Of a DNA stretch of 8,871 nt, positions 1 to 8,242 are shown one piece after another. Source of the DNA: DATARH01 sp035935235 (GTDB lineage: Bacteria; Pseudomonadota; Alphaproteobacteria; ATCC43930; CGMCC-115725); the NCBI GenBank assembly GCA_035935235.1, contig DASYXG010000384.1:1-8871 (forward strand), written 5' to 3'. Every line of letters starts with the position of its first letter. The stretch's first letter is position 1. The notes beneath the pieces are model-generated. The model was not told the origin of the DNA and searched no databases. It saw only the letters and a program-made list of their open reading frames with translations. Position numbers and translations under genes: made by a program.

Positions 1-462
1 GGTTGCGACGGTGTCGTTCTCGTTAACCACCGGCACCGCGCCGAGCGCCAGCAGCTGGGCGAAGGTGGCGCGGGCATTGAGGTGACGCTGGCGCGCCTCG
101 GTGTCGTCTGGGGTCAGGAGGATTTGCGCGACCGTGATGCCGTGGCGGGCGAGCGCTTCCTGATAGGCGTGCGCTAAGCGGATCTGCCCGGTCGCCGCCG
201 CAGCCTGCTTTTCCTCGAGTTTCAGCACGCGGCCCGAAAGGCCGAGATGCTGGCGGCCAACCGCGATCGCGCCCGATGACACAAGGATGATTTCCTGGCC
301 GCGTTGGCGGCAGCGCGCGACGTCGGCGCAGAGCGCATCGAGCCAGGCGCGGTGGATTTCGCCGTCCTCCTCGACCAACAACGCCGAGCCGATCTTGACC
401 ACGAGGCGCTTCGCCGCGGCGAGCGCGGCAGCGGGGGTCAGGTCCATCGTCACGGCGTCCAT
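1..462 (-). CDS. proB: Glutamate 5-kinase, N-terminal part (cut by the window edge)
   Basis: ProB phosphorylates L-glutamate with ATP to gamma-glutamyl phosphate, the first and feedback-controlled step of proline synthesis in the cytoplasm. The reading frame is open from the ATG at 462-460 to base 1, giving 154 codons, about 40% of the usual 370-380 residues. Seen in the translation are the amino-acid-kinase opening VVKIGSALLV (residues 21-30, Lys23 the expected nucleotide-binding lysine), VSSGAIAVG (61-69), KLEEKQAAAATGQ (81-93) and the glutamate-binding NEND (147-150). The ATG shares one base with the obg stop (TGATG arrangement), which indicates translational coupling. A second in-frame ATG lies five codons later (447-445) and could be used instead. 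The obg-proB order, usually followed by proA, is common in Alphaproteobacteria. The C-terminal half, including any PUA domain, is outside the window. Confidence 0.95.
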   Translation of the reverse strand, partial: MDAVTMDLTPAAALAAAKRLVVKIGSALLVEEDGEIHRAWLDALCADVARCRQRGQEIILVSSGAIAVGRQHLGLSGRVLKLEEKQAAAATGQIRLAHAYQEALARHGITVAQILLTPDDTEARQRHLNARATFAQLLALGAVPVVNENDTVAT

Positions 463-1481
463 CACGCCTCGATCAGCGCGTCTTCGCGCGCGGCGTCGAT
501 CGCGCCGAAGAGCGCGCCGACAACTTCCGGCACGCCGGCGCCGCTGACCCCGGAGAGCGGCAGCACAGTCGCGCCACGTCCGGCGGCGCGGGCGAGCGCA
601 CGGCATTTGCGGGTCACCTCGGTGGGGTCGATCGCGTCGATCTTGTTGAGCCCGATCACCTCCGGCTTGCCGGCGAGTCCGTGGCCGTAGGAGCGCAGCT
701 CGCCGCGGATCGTCTTGTAGGCGCCGACCACATCCTCCTCGGTGCCGTCGATCAGGTGCAGGATCACCGCGCAGCGCTCGACATGGCCAAGAAAACGCGT
801 GCCCAACCCGGCCCCCTCGCTGGCGCCCTCGATAAGGCCCGGCAGGTCGGCGAGCACGAACTCGCGGTCGTCAAGCCGCACCACCCCGAGCTGTGGCCGC
901 AAGGTGGTGAACGGGTAGTCGGCGATCTTCGGCTTGGCGTGCGAGAGCCGCGCCAACAGCGTTGACTTGCCGGCATTGGGCAAACCGACAAGCCCGGCAT
1001 CGGCGATCAGCTTCAACCGCAACCAGACCCAGGTCTCCGCGCCCGGCCAGCCGAGGTCGGCGCGGCGCGGCGCCTGGTTGGTCGAACTCTTGTAATGCGC
1101 GTTGCCAAACCCGCCATCGCCGCCGCGCAGCAGCACCCGGCGCTGGCCGGGGCGAGTCATATCGGCGATCACGGTCTCGCCGTCCTCGGCGAGAATCTGC
1201 GTGCCGACCGGCACCTTCAATTCAAGGTCGCGTCCGCCGGCGCCGGTGCGGTCGCGCCCGGCGCCACCACGCCCGTTCTGGGCGCGGAAATGCTGCTGAT
1301 AGCGGTAGTCGATCAGCGTGTTGAGGTTGTCTTGCGCGACGAAGATGATGTCGCCGCCCTTGCCGCCATCGCCGCCGTCGGGACCGCCGAACTCGATAAA
1401 TTTCTCACGGCGAAAGCTCGCCGAGCCGCGCCCGCCATCGCCGCTCTTCACGTAGATCTTGCACTGGTCGAGAAATTTCAT
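462..1481 (-). CDS. obg: Obg-family GTPase, ribosome assembly factor
   Basis: Obg/CgtA is an essential GTPase that binds the large ribosomal subunit late in assembly and is linked to ppGpp signalling and cell-cycle control. The 339 residues match the short alphaproteobacterial form. The glycine-rich Obg fold occupies about 1-158 (GGPDGGDGGKGGD at 32-44, NGRGGAGRDRTG at 69-80). The G domain follows: G1 GLPNAGKST (166-174), switch I DYPFTTLRPQLG (188-199), G3 DLPG (212-215) with IEGASEGAGLG, G4 NKID (279-282), and G5 region SGVSGAG (310-316). All key GTP-binding residues are present, and there is no long C-terminal extension. The start is fixed by the family-typical MKF opening, although no clear Shine-Dalgarno precedes it. 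It lies 80 nt after rpmA, beyond an intrinsic terminator, and overlaps proB by one base. Confidence 0.97.
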   Translation of the reverse strand: MKFLDQCKIYVKSGDGGRGSASFRREKFIEFGGPDGGDGGKGGDIIFVAQDNLNTLIDYRYQQHFRAQNGRGGAGRDRTGAGGRDLELKVPVGTQILAEDGETVIADMTRPGQRRVLLRGGDGGFGNAHYKSSTNQAPRRADLGWPGAETWVWLRLKLIADAGLVGLPNAGKSTLLARLSHAKPKIADYPFTTLRPQLGVVRLDDREFVLADLPGLIEGASEGAGLGTRFLGHVERCAVILHLIDGTEEDVVGAYKTIRGELRSYGHGLAGKPEVIGLNKIDAIDPTEVTRKCRALARAAGRGATVLPLSGVSGAGVPEVVGALFGAIDAAREDALIEA

Positions 1482-1509
1482 CGGTGGGCTCTAGCGGCTT
1501 TCGGCAACG

Positions 1510-1534
1510 AAAAAGGGAGCGGCAAGCCGCTCCC
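1510..1534 (-). terminator. Intrinsic terminator between rpmA and obg
   Basis: On the minus strand, GGGAGCGG and CCGCTCCC form a perfect 8-bp GC-rich stem around a 4-nt loop (the inverted repeat itself is 9 bp) and are followed directly by five T residues (complement of 1510-1514). This is the standard shape of a Rho-independent terminator. It lies 28 nt after the rpmA stop and 29 nt before the obg start. Since obg and proB follow on the same strand, it probably ends part of the rplU-rpmA transcripts and lets some through, unless obg has its own promoter, which I do not see clearly in this short gap. Confidence 0.82.
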
Positions 1535-1561
1535 CGATCCTTGTCTCCTCTTGGGGAACGG

Positions 1562-1831
1562 CTACTCGGCGGCTTCCGCTGGCGGGACCACGGAAATATA
1601 GGTACGGCCACCCAAACCCTTGTGGAATTTCACCGAGCCGTCGATCAGCGCGAACAGCGTATGGTCGCGACCCATGCCGACCTCGTCGCCGGGATGAAAC
1701 GTTGTGCCGCGCTGCCGCACGATGATGTTGCCGGGGACGACGATCTCGCCACCGAATTTCTTCACGCCCAGCCGACGTCCACGGCTGTCGCGCCCGTTGC
1801 GGGACGAGCCCCCCGCTTTCTTATGCGCCAT
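1562..1831 (-). CDS. rpmA: 50S ribosomal protein L27
   Basis: L27 is a large-subunit protein whose flexible N-terminus reaches toward the peptidyl-transferase centre and helps place tRNA substrates. The 89-residue product has the usual proteobacterial length and begins AHKKAGGSSRNGRDS after the initiator Met, so it has the mature-type N-terminus without the cleavable extension known from Firmicutes. The core GTTFHPGDEVGMGRDHTLFAL (42-62) and DGSVKF (64-69) are family-typical. The ATG at 1831-1829 has a strong Shine-Dalgarno (GAGGAG) just upstream, located inside the end of rplU. The first 11 nt overlap the rplU stop region in another frame, pointing to coupled translation and near-equal synthesis of L21 and L27. 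Confidence 0.98.
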   Translation of the reverse strand: MAHKKAGGSSRNGRDSRGRRLGVKKFGGEIVVPGNIIVRQRGTTFHPGDEVGMGRDHTLFALIDGSVKFHKGLGGRTYISVVPPAEAAE

Positions 1832-2186
1832 CTGCTGTTCTCCTCGCCCGGCGCGGCGCCGAACCGCCGCCCGTGGCGGCATTGATGCCGGTGATCCGCA
1901 GCACTGTCTCGTGCTGGCGGTGGCCATTCTTGCGCCGGTAATTCTGCCGCCGCTTTTTCTTGAAGATGATGATCTTGTCGGCGCGACGGTGCTCGACCAG
2001 CTCGGCGCTGACCGAGGCGCCGGCGACCAGCGGAGCGCCGGCCGACACGTTGGCGCCATCGCCGATCATCAGGACTTCGGAGAGCTCGATCGTCGCGCCC
2101 GGCTCGCCGGCCAGCTTTTCGACCGCGATCACGTCGTCGGGCGCGACCTTGTATTGCTTGCCGCCGGTGCGGATCACTGCGAACAT
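1821..2186 (-). CDS. rplU: 50S ribosomal protein L21
   Basis: L21 binds 23S rRNA in the large subunit. The 121-residue product starts MFAVIRTGGKQYKV (1-14), the family signature at the N-terminus, and carries the basic KIIIFKKKRRQNYRRKNGHRQ (71-91) and TVLRITGI (94-101) blocks. After residue 103 comes an Ala/Gly/Arg-rich tail (NAATGGGSAPRRARRTADGA) that makes it longer than the about 103-residue E. coli protein. The same frame stays open upstream for hundreds of bases, but the ATG at 2186-2184 gives the conserved N-terminus and the strong promoter at 2269-2296 would exclude longer starts. Its Shine-Dalgarno is weak (GGCGGCG). It is the first gene of the rplU-rpmA-obg-proB cluster. Confidence 0.97.
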   Translation of the reverse strand: MFAVIRTGGKQYKVAPDDVIAVEKLAGEPGATIELSEVLMIGDGANVSAGAPLVAGASVSAELVEHRRADKIIIFKKKRRQNYRRKNGHRQHETVLRITGINAATGGGSAPRRARRTADGA

Positions 2187-2238
2187 TGTTGTCGCCGCCA
2201 AATATTGTCGCGCCTTGATTTCCGGCGCTGAAACAGAG

Positions 2239-2259
2239 CGGACGGGCCGCGCCCGTCCG
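2239..2259 (-). promoter_or_regulatory. GC-rich hairpin at the 5' end of the rplU leader
   Basis: The bases 2239-2246 and 2252-2259 form an 8-bp perfect inverted repeat (CGGACGGG / CCCGTCCG) around a 5-nt loop. If transcription starts about 7 nt after the predicted -10 box, the hairpin begins within a few nucleotides of the mRNA 5' end, in a leader of roughly 75 nt. It has no T-tract, so it is not an intrinsic terminator. It could protect the 5' end or serve as a ribosomal-protein leader element; either role is inference. Confidence 0.45.
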
Positions 2260-2268
2260 GAAGCGGGG

Positions 2269-2296
2269 AATATAATGGCGCGCCTTTTTGTGTCAA
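2269..2296 (-). promoter_or_regulatory. Sigma70-type promoter of rplU-rpmA(-obg-proB)
   Basis: On the minus strand a perfect -35 TTGACA (complement of 2291-2296) and a -10 TATATT (complement of 2269-2274, one mismatch to TATAAT) are separated by 16 nt. The expected start point is near 2262, giving a leader of about 75 nt to the rplU ATG. A promoter this close to consensus fits the high expression expected for ribosomal proteins. The AT-rich -10 stands out from the surrounding GC-rich sequence. Confidence 0.8.
2271..2276 (+). promoter_or_regulatory. Possible plus-strand -10 box (TATAAT) for the methyltransferase gene
   Basis: A perfect TATAAT is present on the plus strand and overlaps the minus-strand -10 of the rplU promoter. 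Transcription from it would start near 2283, about 40 nt before the methyltransferase ATG. No matching -35 is visible at 16-18 nt upstream, where the sequence is GC-only, so it would be weak or depend on an activator. Shared -10 boxes of this kind are known from bidirectional bacterial promoters. Confidence 0.35.
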
Positions 2297-2299
2297 TAG

Positions 2300-2315
2300 A
2301 AAGCCCGGGGGCTTT
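2300..2315. repeat. 16-nt inverted repeat between the divergent genes
   Basis: AAAGCCC and GGGCTTT form a perfect 7-bp inverted repeat around two G residues. It lies four bases beyond the rplU -35 box and six bases before the methyltransferase ATG. It could be an operator acting on both genes, or a hairpin occluding the G-rich stretch at 2307-2311 that is the only Shine-Dalgarno-like sequence for the methyltransferase. Neither role is proven by sequence alone. Confidence 0.35.
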
Positions 2316-2321
2316 GCCGCG

Positions 2322-3179
2322 ATGACCGACGCCGCGCCGCCGTCGGATGGGTTCTACGACACCGGCCGCTTCGGCGTGGTGCGGGTGGTGGCGCGGGCCT
2401 GCCCGCTCTGCGGTGGCGCCGATGCGGTGGCGCAGCCCGGTTACGGGGAGGGCATCTGGCAGCTGGTCGAGTGCCGGGCGTGCGGCTTCGCCTATCTCGA
2501 CCGCGCACCGGATTACGAGGCGCTGTGCTCGGCCATGGCCTGGGAGAAGACCTGGGAGGCTGAGGGCGAGCGCCGTGCCGCGCTGCGCCCCGCTTCTTAT
2601 CGCGTCAGCAAACTGACCCGCGCGCGGATGCGACTGCTGCCGCGCAAGAAGATGACCGAGCTCGTCGCCCGTCATGCGCGGCCGGGCAATGTCGTCGACC
2701 TCGGCTGTGGGACAGGAACCCAGCTTTCCGCGCTCGCCGAGGGCTATGTGCCGTTCGGGGTGGAGATTTCGAGCGAAGCCGCCGCGGTAGCCGACAGGTA
2801 TTTCGCCCAGCGCGGCGGGCGGGCGGTCAACGCACCCTCGCTCGACGGCCTCAAGATCTTTGCCGACGGGTTTTTCACCGCCGCGGTGCTGCGCTCCTAT
2901 CTCGAGCACGAGCTACAGCCCCGCGCTGTGCTCACCGAGCTGCGCCGCACCTTGGCGCCGGGCGGCGTCGCGCTCGTCAAGGTGCCGAACTATGCCTCGC
3001 TCAACCGCCGCGTCACCGGCCGCAAATGGTGCGGGTTCCGCTATCCCGATCATCTCAACTATTTCACCCCCGCCAGTCTCGCGCGGATGGCCGCCGAGAG
3101 CGGTTACCAGGCGCGCTTTGGCCTCACCGACCGGTTGCCGACCGGCGACAATATGTACGCGGTGCTGGTTGCGGCCTGA
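2322..3179 (+). CDS. Class I SAM-dependent methyltransferase with N-terminal zinc-ribbon motif
   Basis: The 285-residue product has a CPLCGG-x19-CRAC motif (Cys27, Cys30, Cys51, Cys54) expected to bind zinc, then a Rossmann-type methyltransferase domain: motif I VVDLGCGTGTQ (124-134), acidic Glu148 after strand 2 (FGVEIS) to hold the SAM ribose, YLEHELQP (193-200), and LAPGGVALVKVPNY (211-224). The C-terminal DHLNYFTPASLARMA (243-257) is typical of the Methyltransf_23/UbiG-like group often seen with polysaccharide or small-molecule modification. The substrate cannot be read from the sequence. It stands alone, divergent from rplU and followed by maeB with its own promoter, so context gives little help. 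The ATG at 2322 is preceded by only a G-rich stretch (2307-2311) as a possible ribosome binding site. Confidence 0.88.
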   Translation: MTDAAPPSDGFYDTGRFGVVRVVARACPLCGGADAVAQPGYGEGIWQLVECRACGFAYLDRAPDYEALCSAMAWEKTWEAEGERRAALRPASYRVSKLTRARMRLLPRKKMTELVARHARPGNVVDLGCGTGTQLSALAEGYVPFGVEISSEAAAVADRYFAQRGGRAVNAPSLDGLKIFADGFFTAAVLRSYLEHELQPRAVLTELRRTLAPGGVALVKVPNYASLNRRVTGRKWCGFRYPDHLNYFTPASLARMAAESGYQARFGLTDRLPTGDNMYAVLVAA

Positions 3180-3190
3180 ACTTCGTCAAT

Positions 3191-3211
3191 CCCGGCCGCT
3201 TTGACGCCGGG
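3191..3211 (+). repeat. Short inverted repeat overlapping the maeB -35 region
   Basis: CCCGGC (3191-3196) and GCCGGG (3206-3211) form a 6-bp inverted repeat with a 9-nt loop, followed by CTTT. It lies 12 nt after the methyltransferase stop and contains the -35 box of the predicted maeB promoter. It may be a weak terminator for the upstream gene or a chance GC-rich palindrome. Confidence 0.3.
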
Positions 3212-3230
3212 CTTTGGCCGCGCCTACACT
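3201..3230 (+). promoter_or_regulatory. Likely sigma70-type promoter of maeB
   Basis: TTGACG (3201-3206, one mismatch to the -35 consensus) and TACACT (3225-3230, two mismatches to the -10 consensus) are spaced by 18 nt. The predicted start near 3237 gives a leader of about 40 nt with an AGGAG Shine-Dalgarno at 3261-3265, 11 nt before the maeB ATG. It is the only convincing pair in the 97-nt gap after the methyltransferase gene. Confidence 0.55.
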
Positions 3231-3276
3231 TGCCGTTCGCCATAAACGACAAATCCTGTGAGGAGCGCCGAGGCGT

Positions 3277-5530
<2,254 letters not shown>

Positions 5531-5544
<14 letters not shown>

Positions 5545-7033
5545 CGCCGGTCTCCAGCTTGAGGGTGCCGGCCCGCTCTCGCGCGGGCGGCAAACGCGGC
5601 AGATGAATTGGCGCGGTCTGCGCAGGGTGCCGGTCCTCGCCTTTGGTCTCGCGCTGCCGAGCGCGGTGGTGCTGGCCGGGCTTTACGCGGCGGGGCGGCT
5701 CGATTTACCGGCCGCCCTGATCGCCGTCGCGGTCATTTTCGCGCTGCTGGCGATCGCCGTAGCGCCGTTTGCCCGATCCCTGGCGGCGCTGCCCGAAGCG
5801 ATCGAGATGGTTGGCGCTTCCGGCGGCCCCGGCGGCGAGGCCGCGGCAACACGGCAGCTCGGTCATCTCGGATACAGCGCCGATGGGTTGTGGCAAGCGG
5901 TCGTGCGCGTCGCCCGCGGGTGGCGCGAACGCAGCCTACGCGCCGAGATGGGCCTCGCCGCCGCCGAGGCGGTATTCGCGGCAACTCCCGACCCGCTGAT
6001 CGTCATCGATGCGCAGCGGCGGATCGTTCGCGCCAATCCGGCGGCGGCCGAGTTCGTCGGCATCGTGCCCGAGGCGAGCGACCTCGCCGCCTCGCTGCGC
6101 AATCCGGTGGTTTTGGCCGCGGCGGATGCGGTGCTGGCCGGCGAGCAAGCGCGGGTCGTCGATTTCGTGCTGTCGGTGCCGGTCGAGCGGGTCATGCGGG
6201 CGCGCGTCGCCCGGGTCGAGGGGACATCGTTCGGCGGCGCGGTCGCCATCCTCACCTTGCACGACATCACCGCGCTGAAGGCGGCTGAGCAAATGCGCGC
6301 GGATTTCGTCGCCAATGCCGGGCATGAGCTGAAAACGCCGCTCGCCTCGCTGGTCGGGTTTATCGAGACGCTGCTCGGCGCGGCGCGTGACGATGCCGCG
6401 GCGCGCGACCGCTTTCTCGGCATCATGCGCGGCGAGGCCGGGCGCATGTCGCGCCTTGTCGACGATCTGTTGTCGCTGTCGCGCATCGAGTTGAACGAGC
6501 ACGTGCCGCCGACCAGCCACGTGGAGGTGGCGCCGCTGGTCGAGCAGGTTGCCGAAGTGCTGGAGCTCCGCGCTTCGGAGCGCGGGATCGATCTCGAATT
6601 GACGTTGCCGGATGGCCTGCCAGACGTCGTCGGCGACGAGGACGAGCTGGCGCAAGTGTTCCAGAACCTGATCGATAACGCGATCAAATACGGCCGCCCA
6701 CACAGCACGGTGAGGGTTGCGGCAGATTGTCTCGTTGGCGGGGCCGGACCCAATGGCAGGTTCGTGCGGATCGCGGTCGCCGATCAGGGCGAGGGCATCC
6801 CAGGCGAACACCTGCCGCGCCTGACCGAGCGCTTTTATCGTGTCGACAATGCCCGCTCGCGTGAGCTCGGCGGCACCGGGCTTGGCCTCGCAATCGTCAA
6901 ACATATCCTCAATCGGCACCGCGGCCGGCTCGAAATCTCGAGCCGGATCGGCGTTGGCTCTACTTTCACGGTATGGCTGCAGGTGGCCGGTTTAGAGCGG
7001 GCCGATTCTGTCATCGAACCGCAATATAACTGA
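5531..7033 (+). CDS. phoR: PhoR-type sensor histidine kinase (start could be 5603)
   Basis: The kinase senses phosphate limitation, probably through the PstSCAB/PhoU complex, and phosphorylates the regulator PhoB. The 500-residue frame has two membrane helices (about 33-54 and 59-80) joined by a very short loop, so no large periplasmic sensor. A PAS-like segment follows (about 143-250, TPDPLIVIDAQRRIVRANPAA), then HisKA with the phospho-acceptor His265 in ANAGHELKTPLASL (261-274). Most PhoR proteins have Ser just before the histidine; here it is Gly. The ATPase domain has the N box FQNLIDNAIKYG (377-388), DQGEGIP (418-424), LTERFYRVD (431-439) and GGTGLGLAIVKH (447-458). Residues 1-24 look unlike coding and the ATG at 5603 (476 aa) is a credible start; neither has a good Shine-Dalgarno. 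The name rests on domain layout plus the adjacent pst genes; phoB is not in the window. Confidence 0.88.
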
Positions 7034-7051
7034 CATAGAACCGTCGCGGTG
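7008..7051 (+). promoter_or_regulatory. Tandem Pho boxes (PhoB binding array) upstream of pstS
   Basis: Four 11-bp units lie in exact phase: CTGTCATCGAA (7008), CCGCAATATAA (7019), CTGACATAGAA (7030) and CCGTCGCGGTG (7041). The first and third match the PhoB half-site CTGTCAT with zero and one mismatches; the second and fourth are weaker. Read against the 18-bp E. coli Pho-box consensus, the pair at 7008-7025 has about 13 matches and the pair at 7030-7047 about 14. The array overlaps the phoR stop (7031-7033), so its first 26 bases encode the last PhoR residues plus the stop codon. It sits where PhoB-P should activate pstS. Confidence 0.78.
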
Positions 7052-7057
7052 CCCGCG

Positions 7058-7063
7058 TAGAAA
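7058..7063 (+). promoter_or_regulatory. Predicted -10 box of the Pho-dependent pstS promoter
   Basis: TAGAAA lies 10 nt after the end of the second 18-bp Pho box (7047), the spacing known for PhoB-activated promoters in which the Pho box replaces the -35. It matches TATAAT at four of six positions. It is in the loop of a 6-bp inverted repeat (GCCCGC 7051-7056, GCGGGC 7064-7069). Transcription would start near 7070, about 45 nt before the pstS GTG. Confidence 0.5.
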
Positions 7064-7114
7064 GCGGGCGGCCGAGTTCCGCGGCCGTCCCTTTAAGCCA
7101 ATACGGAGAGTGCC

Positions 7115-8167
7115 GTGCTCCTTAGCCGCACCTTGCTTTCAGCCGCCGTTGGCGCCGTCCTACTCGCAGCGATCCCGGCCGGCGCGGCCGAGATTTCCGG
7201 CGCCGGCGCCACCTTCCCGTACCCGATCTACGCCAAATGGGCCGAAGCGTATAAGGGCACGACCGGTACCAGCATGAACTACCAGTCGATTGGCTCGGGT
7301 GGCGGTATCAAGCAGATCCAGGCCAAGACCGTCGATTTCGGCGCGTCAGACATGCCGCTGAAGCCTGAGGATCTGGCCAAGGACGACTTACAGCAATTCC
7401 CCATGGTGATGGGCGGGGTCGTTCCGGTGGTCAATTTGGCGGGCATTCAGCCCGGCCAGTTGAAACTCGACGGCAAGGTGCTGGCCGGCATGTACATGGG
7501 CACGATCACCAATTGGAACGACAAGGCGATCGCGGCGCTCAATCCGGGGCTCAACTTGCCCGACAAGGCGATCGCGACCGTGCACCGCTCCGATGGGTCG
7601 GGCACCAACTTCATTTTCACCCACTACCTGTCGGGCATCGATGCCGACTTCAAGGCGAAGGTCGGCGAGAATACCTCGGTCGAGTTTCCGGGCGGGCTCG
7701 GCGGCAAGGGCAACGAGGGCGTCGCCGCGCTGGCGGCGCGCACCGACGGCGCCATCGGTTATGTCGAATATGCGTATGCGCTGCAGAACAAAATGACCTA
7801 CGTGCAGCTCAAGAACCATGACGGCAACTATGTCTCGCCGAACGCCAACACCTTCCAGGCGGCAGCCGCTAATGCCGATTGGTCGAAGGCGCCCGGTTTC
7901 TATCTGCTCTTGACCGACCAGCCGGGCAAGGATAGCTGGCCGATCACCGGCGCCACCTTCATCCTGATGCATCACGCTCAGGAGAAGCCCGACACGGCGC
8001 GCGAAGTGCTGAACTTCTTCGATTGGGCCTACCACAACGGCGGCCAGCTGGCCGAGCAGCTCGACTACGTGCCGATGCCGGCACCGGTCATCAGCGCTGT
8101 GGAGCAGAGCTGGAAGACCATCGTCGGAGCGGATGGCAAGCCGGTGTGGGCCGGCAAAGCCTCGTAA
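7115..8167 (+). CDS. pstS: Periplasmic phosphate-binding protein PstS
   Basis: PstS captures inorganic phosphate in the periplasm and hands it to the PstCAB ABC transporter; the complex also reports phosphate status to PhoR. The 350-residue product starts with a Sec signal peptide (basic R5, hydrophobic core to about 22, likely cut in PAGA/AEIS after residue 24). Phosphate-binding segments are visible: SGAGATFPYP (28-37), SIGSGGGIKQ (58-67), DFGASDMPL (74-82, Asp79 the expected hydrogen-bond acceptor) and HRSDGSGTNFIF (157-168). GTG at 7115 is the start: GGAG (7105-7108) is correctly spaced and no ATG fits the signal peptide. It is preceded by a Pho-box array and followed by pstC 75 nt later, past a hairpin. 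Confidence 0.97.
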   Translation: MLLSRTLLSAAVGAVLLAAIPAGAAEISGAGATFPYPIYAKWAEAYKGTTGTSMNYQSIGSGGGIKQIQAKTVDFGASDMPLKPEDLAKDDLQQFPMVMGGVVPVVNLAGIQPGQLKLDGKVLAGMYMGTITNWNDKAIAALNPGLNLPDKAIATVHRSDGSGTNFIFTHYLSGIDADFKAKVGENTSVEFPGGLGGKGNEGVAALAARTDGAIGYVEYAYALQNKMTYVQLKNHDGNYVSPNANTFQAAAANADWSKAPGFYLLLTDQPGKDSWPITGATFILMHHAQEKPDTAREVLNFFDWAYHNGGQLAEQLDYVPMPAPVISAVEQSWKTIVGADGKPVWAGKAS

Positions 8168-8185
8168 TCGGCAACGCATGACAGG

Positions 8186-8212
8186 CGGCGGGGAAAGTTG
8201 ACGTCCCCGCCG
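8186..8212 (+). repeat. Intercistronic hairpin between pstS and pstC
   Basis: CGGCGGGGA (8186-8194) and TCCCCGCCG (8204-8212) form a perfect 9-bp stem with a 9-nt loop, 18 nt after the pstS stop. No U-tract follows, so it is not a classical terminator. Its probable role is to block 3' exonucleases and keep the pstS part of the mRNA longer-lived than pstCAB, in line with the excess of binding protein over permease that such transporters need. The role is inferred from position and shape. Confidence 0.6.
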
Positions 8213-8242
8213 GTCCCCCTATTGCATGCGGGAGAGTTGAGA

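Noticed and set aside
2187..2909. Upstream extension of the rplU frame to 362 codons
   Set aside because: The extension runs through the promoter and antisense to the methyltransferase. The family N-terminus MFAVIRTGGKQY begins at 2186.
5936..6919. 327-codon antisense frame inside phoR (and a 296-codon one at 5863-6753)
   Set aside because: Both are shadows of the kinase gene. No domain, signal or ribosome binding site supports them.
7064..7095. GC-rich repeats around GCGGCC...CGGCC as a phoR terminator
   Set aside because: The pairing is short and interrupted, and only a CTTT follows. It lies in the predicted pstS leader, where a terminator would block pst expression.
7388..8179. 263-codon antisense frame across pstS
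   Set aside because: It is a composition-driven shadow of a well-supported gene, with no recognisable protein family.
8198..8225. TTGACG and TATTGC with a 16-nt spacer, as a pstC promoter
   Set aside because: The -10 matches only three of six bases and the -35 lies in the loop and stem of the intercistronic hairpin. pstC is better explained as part of the pstS transcript.
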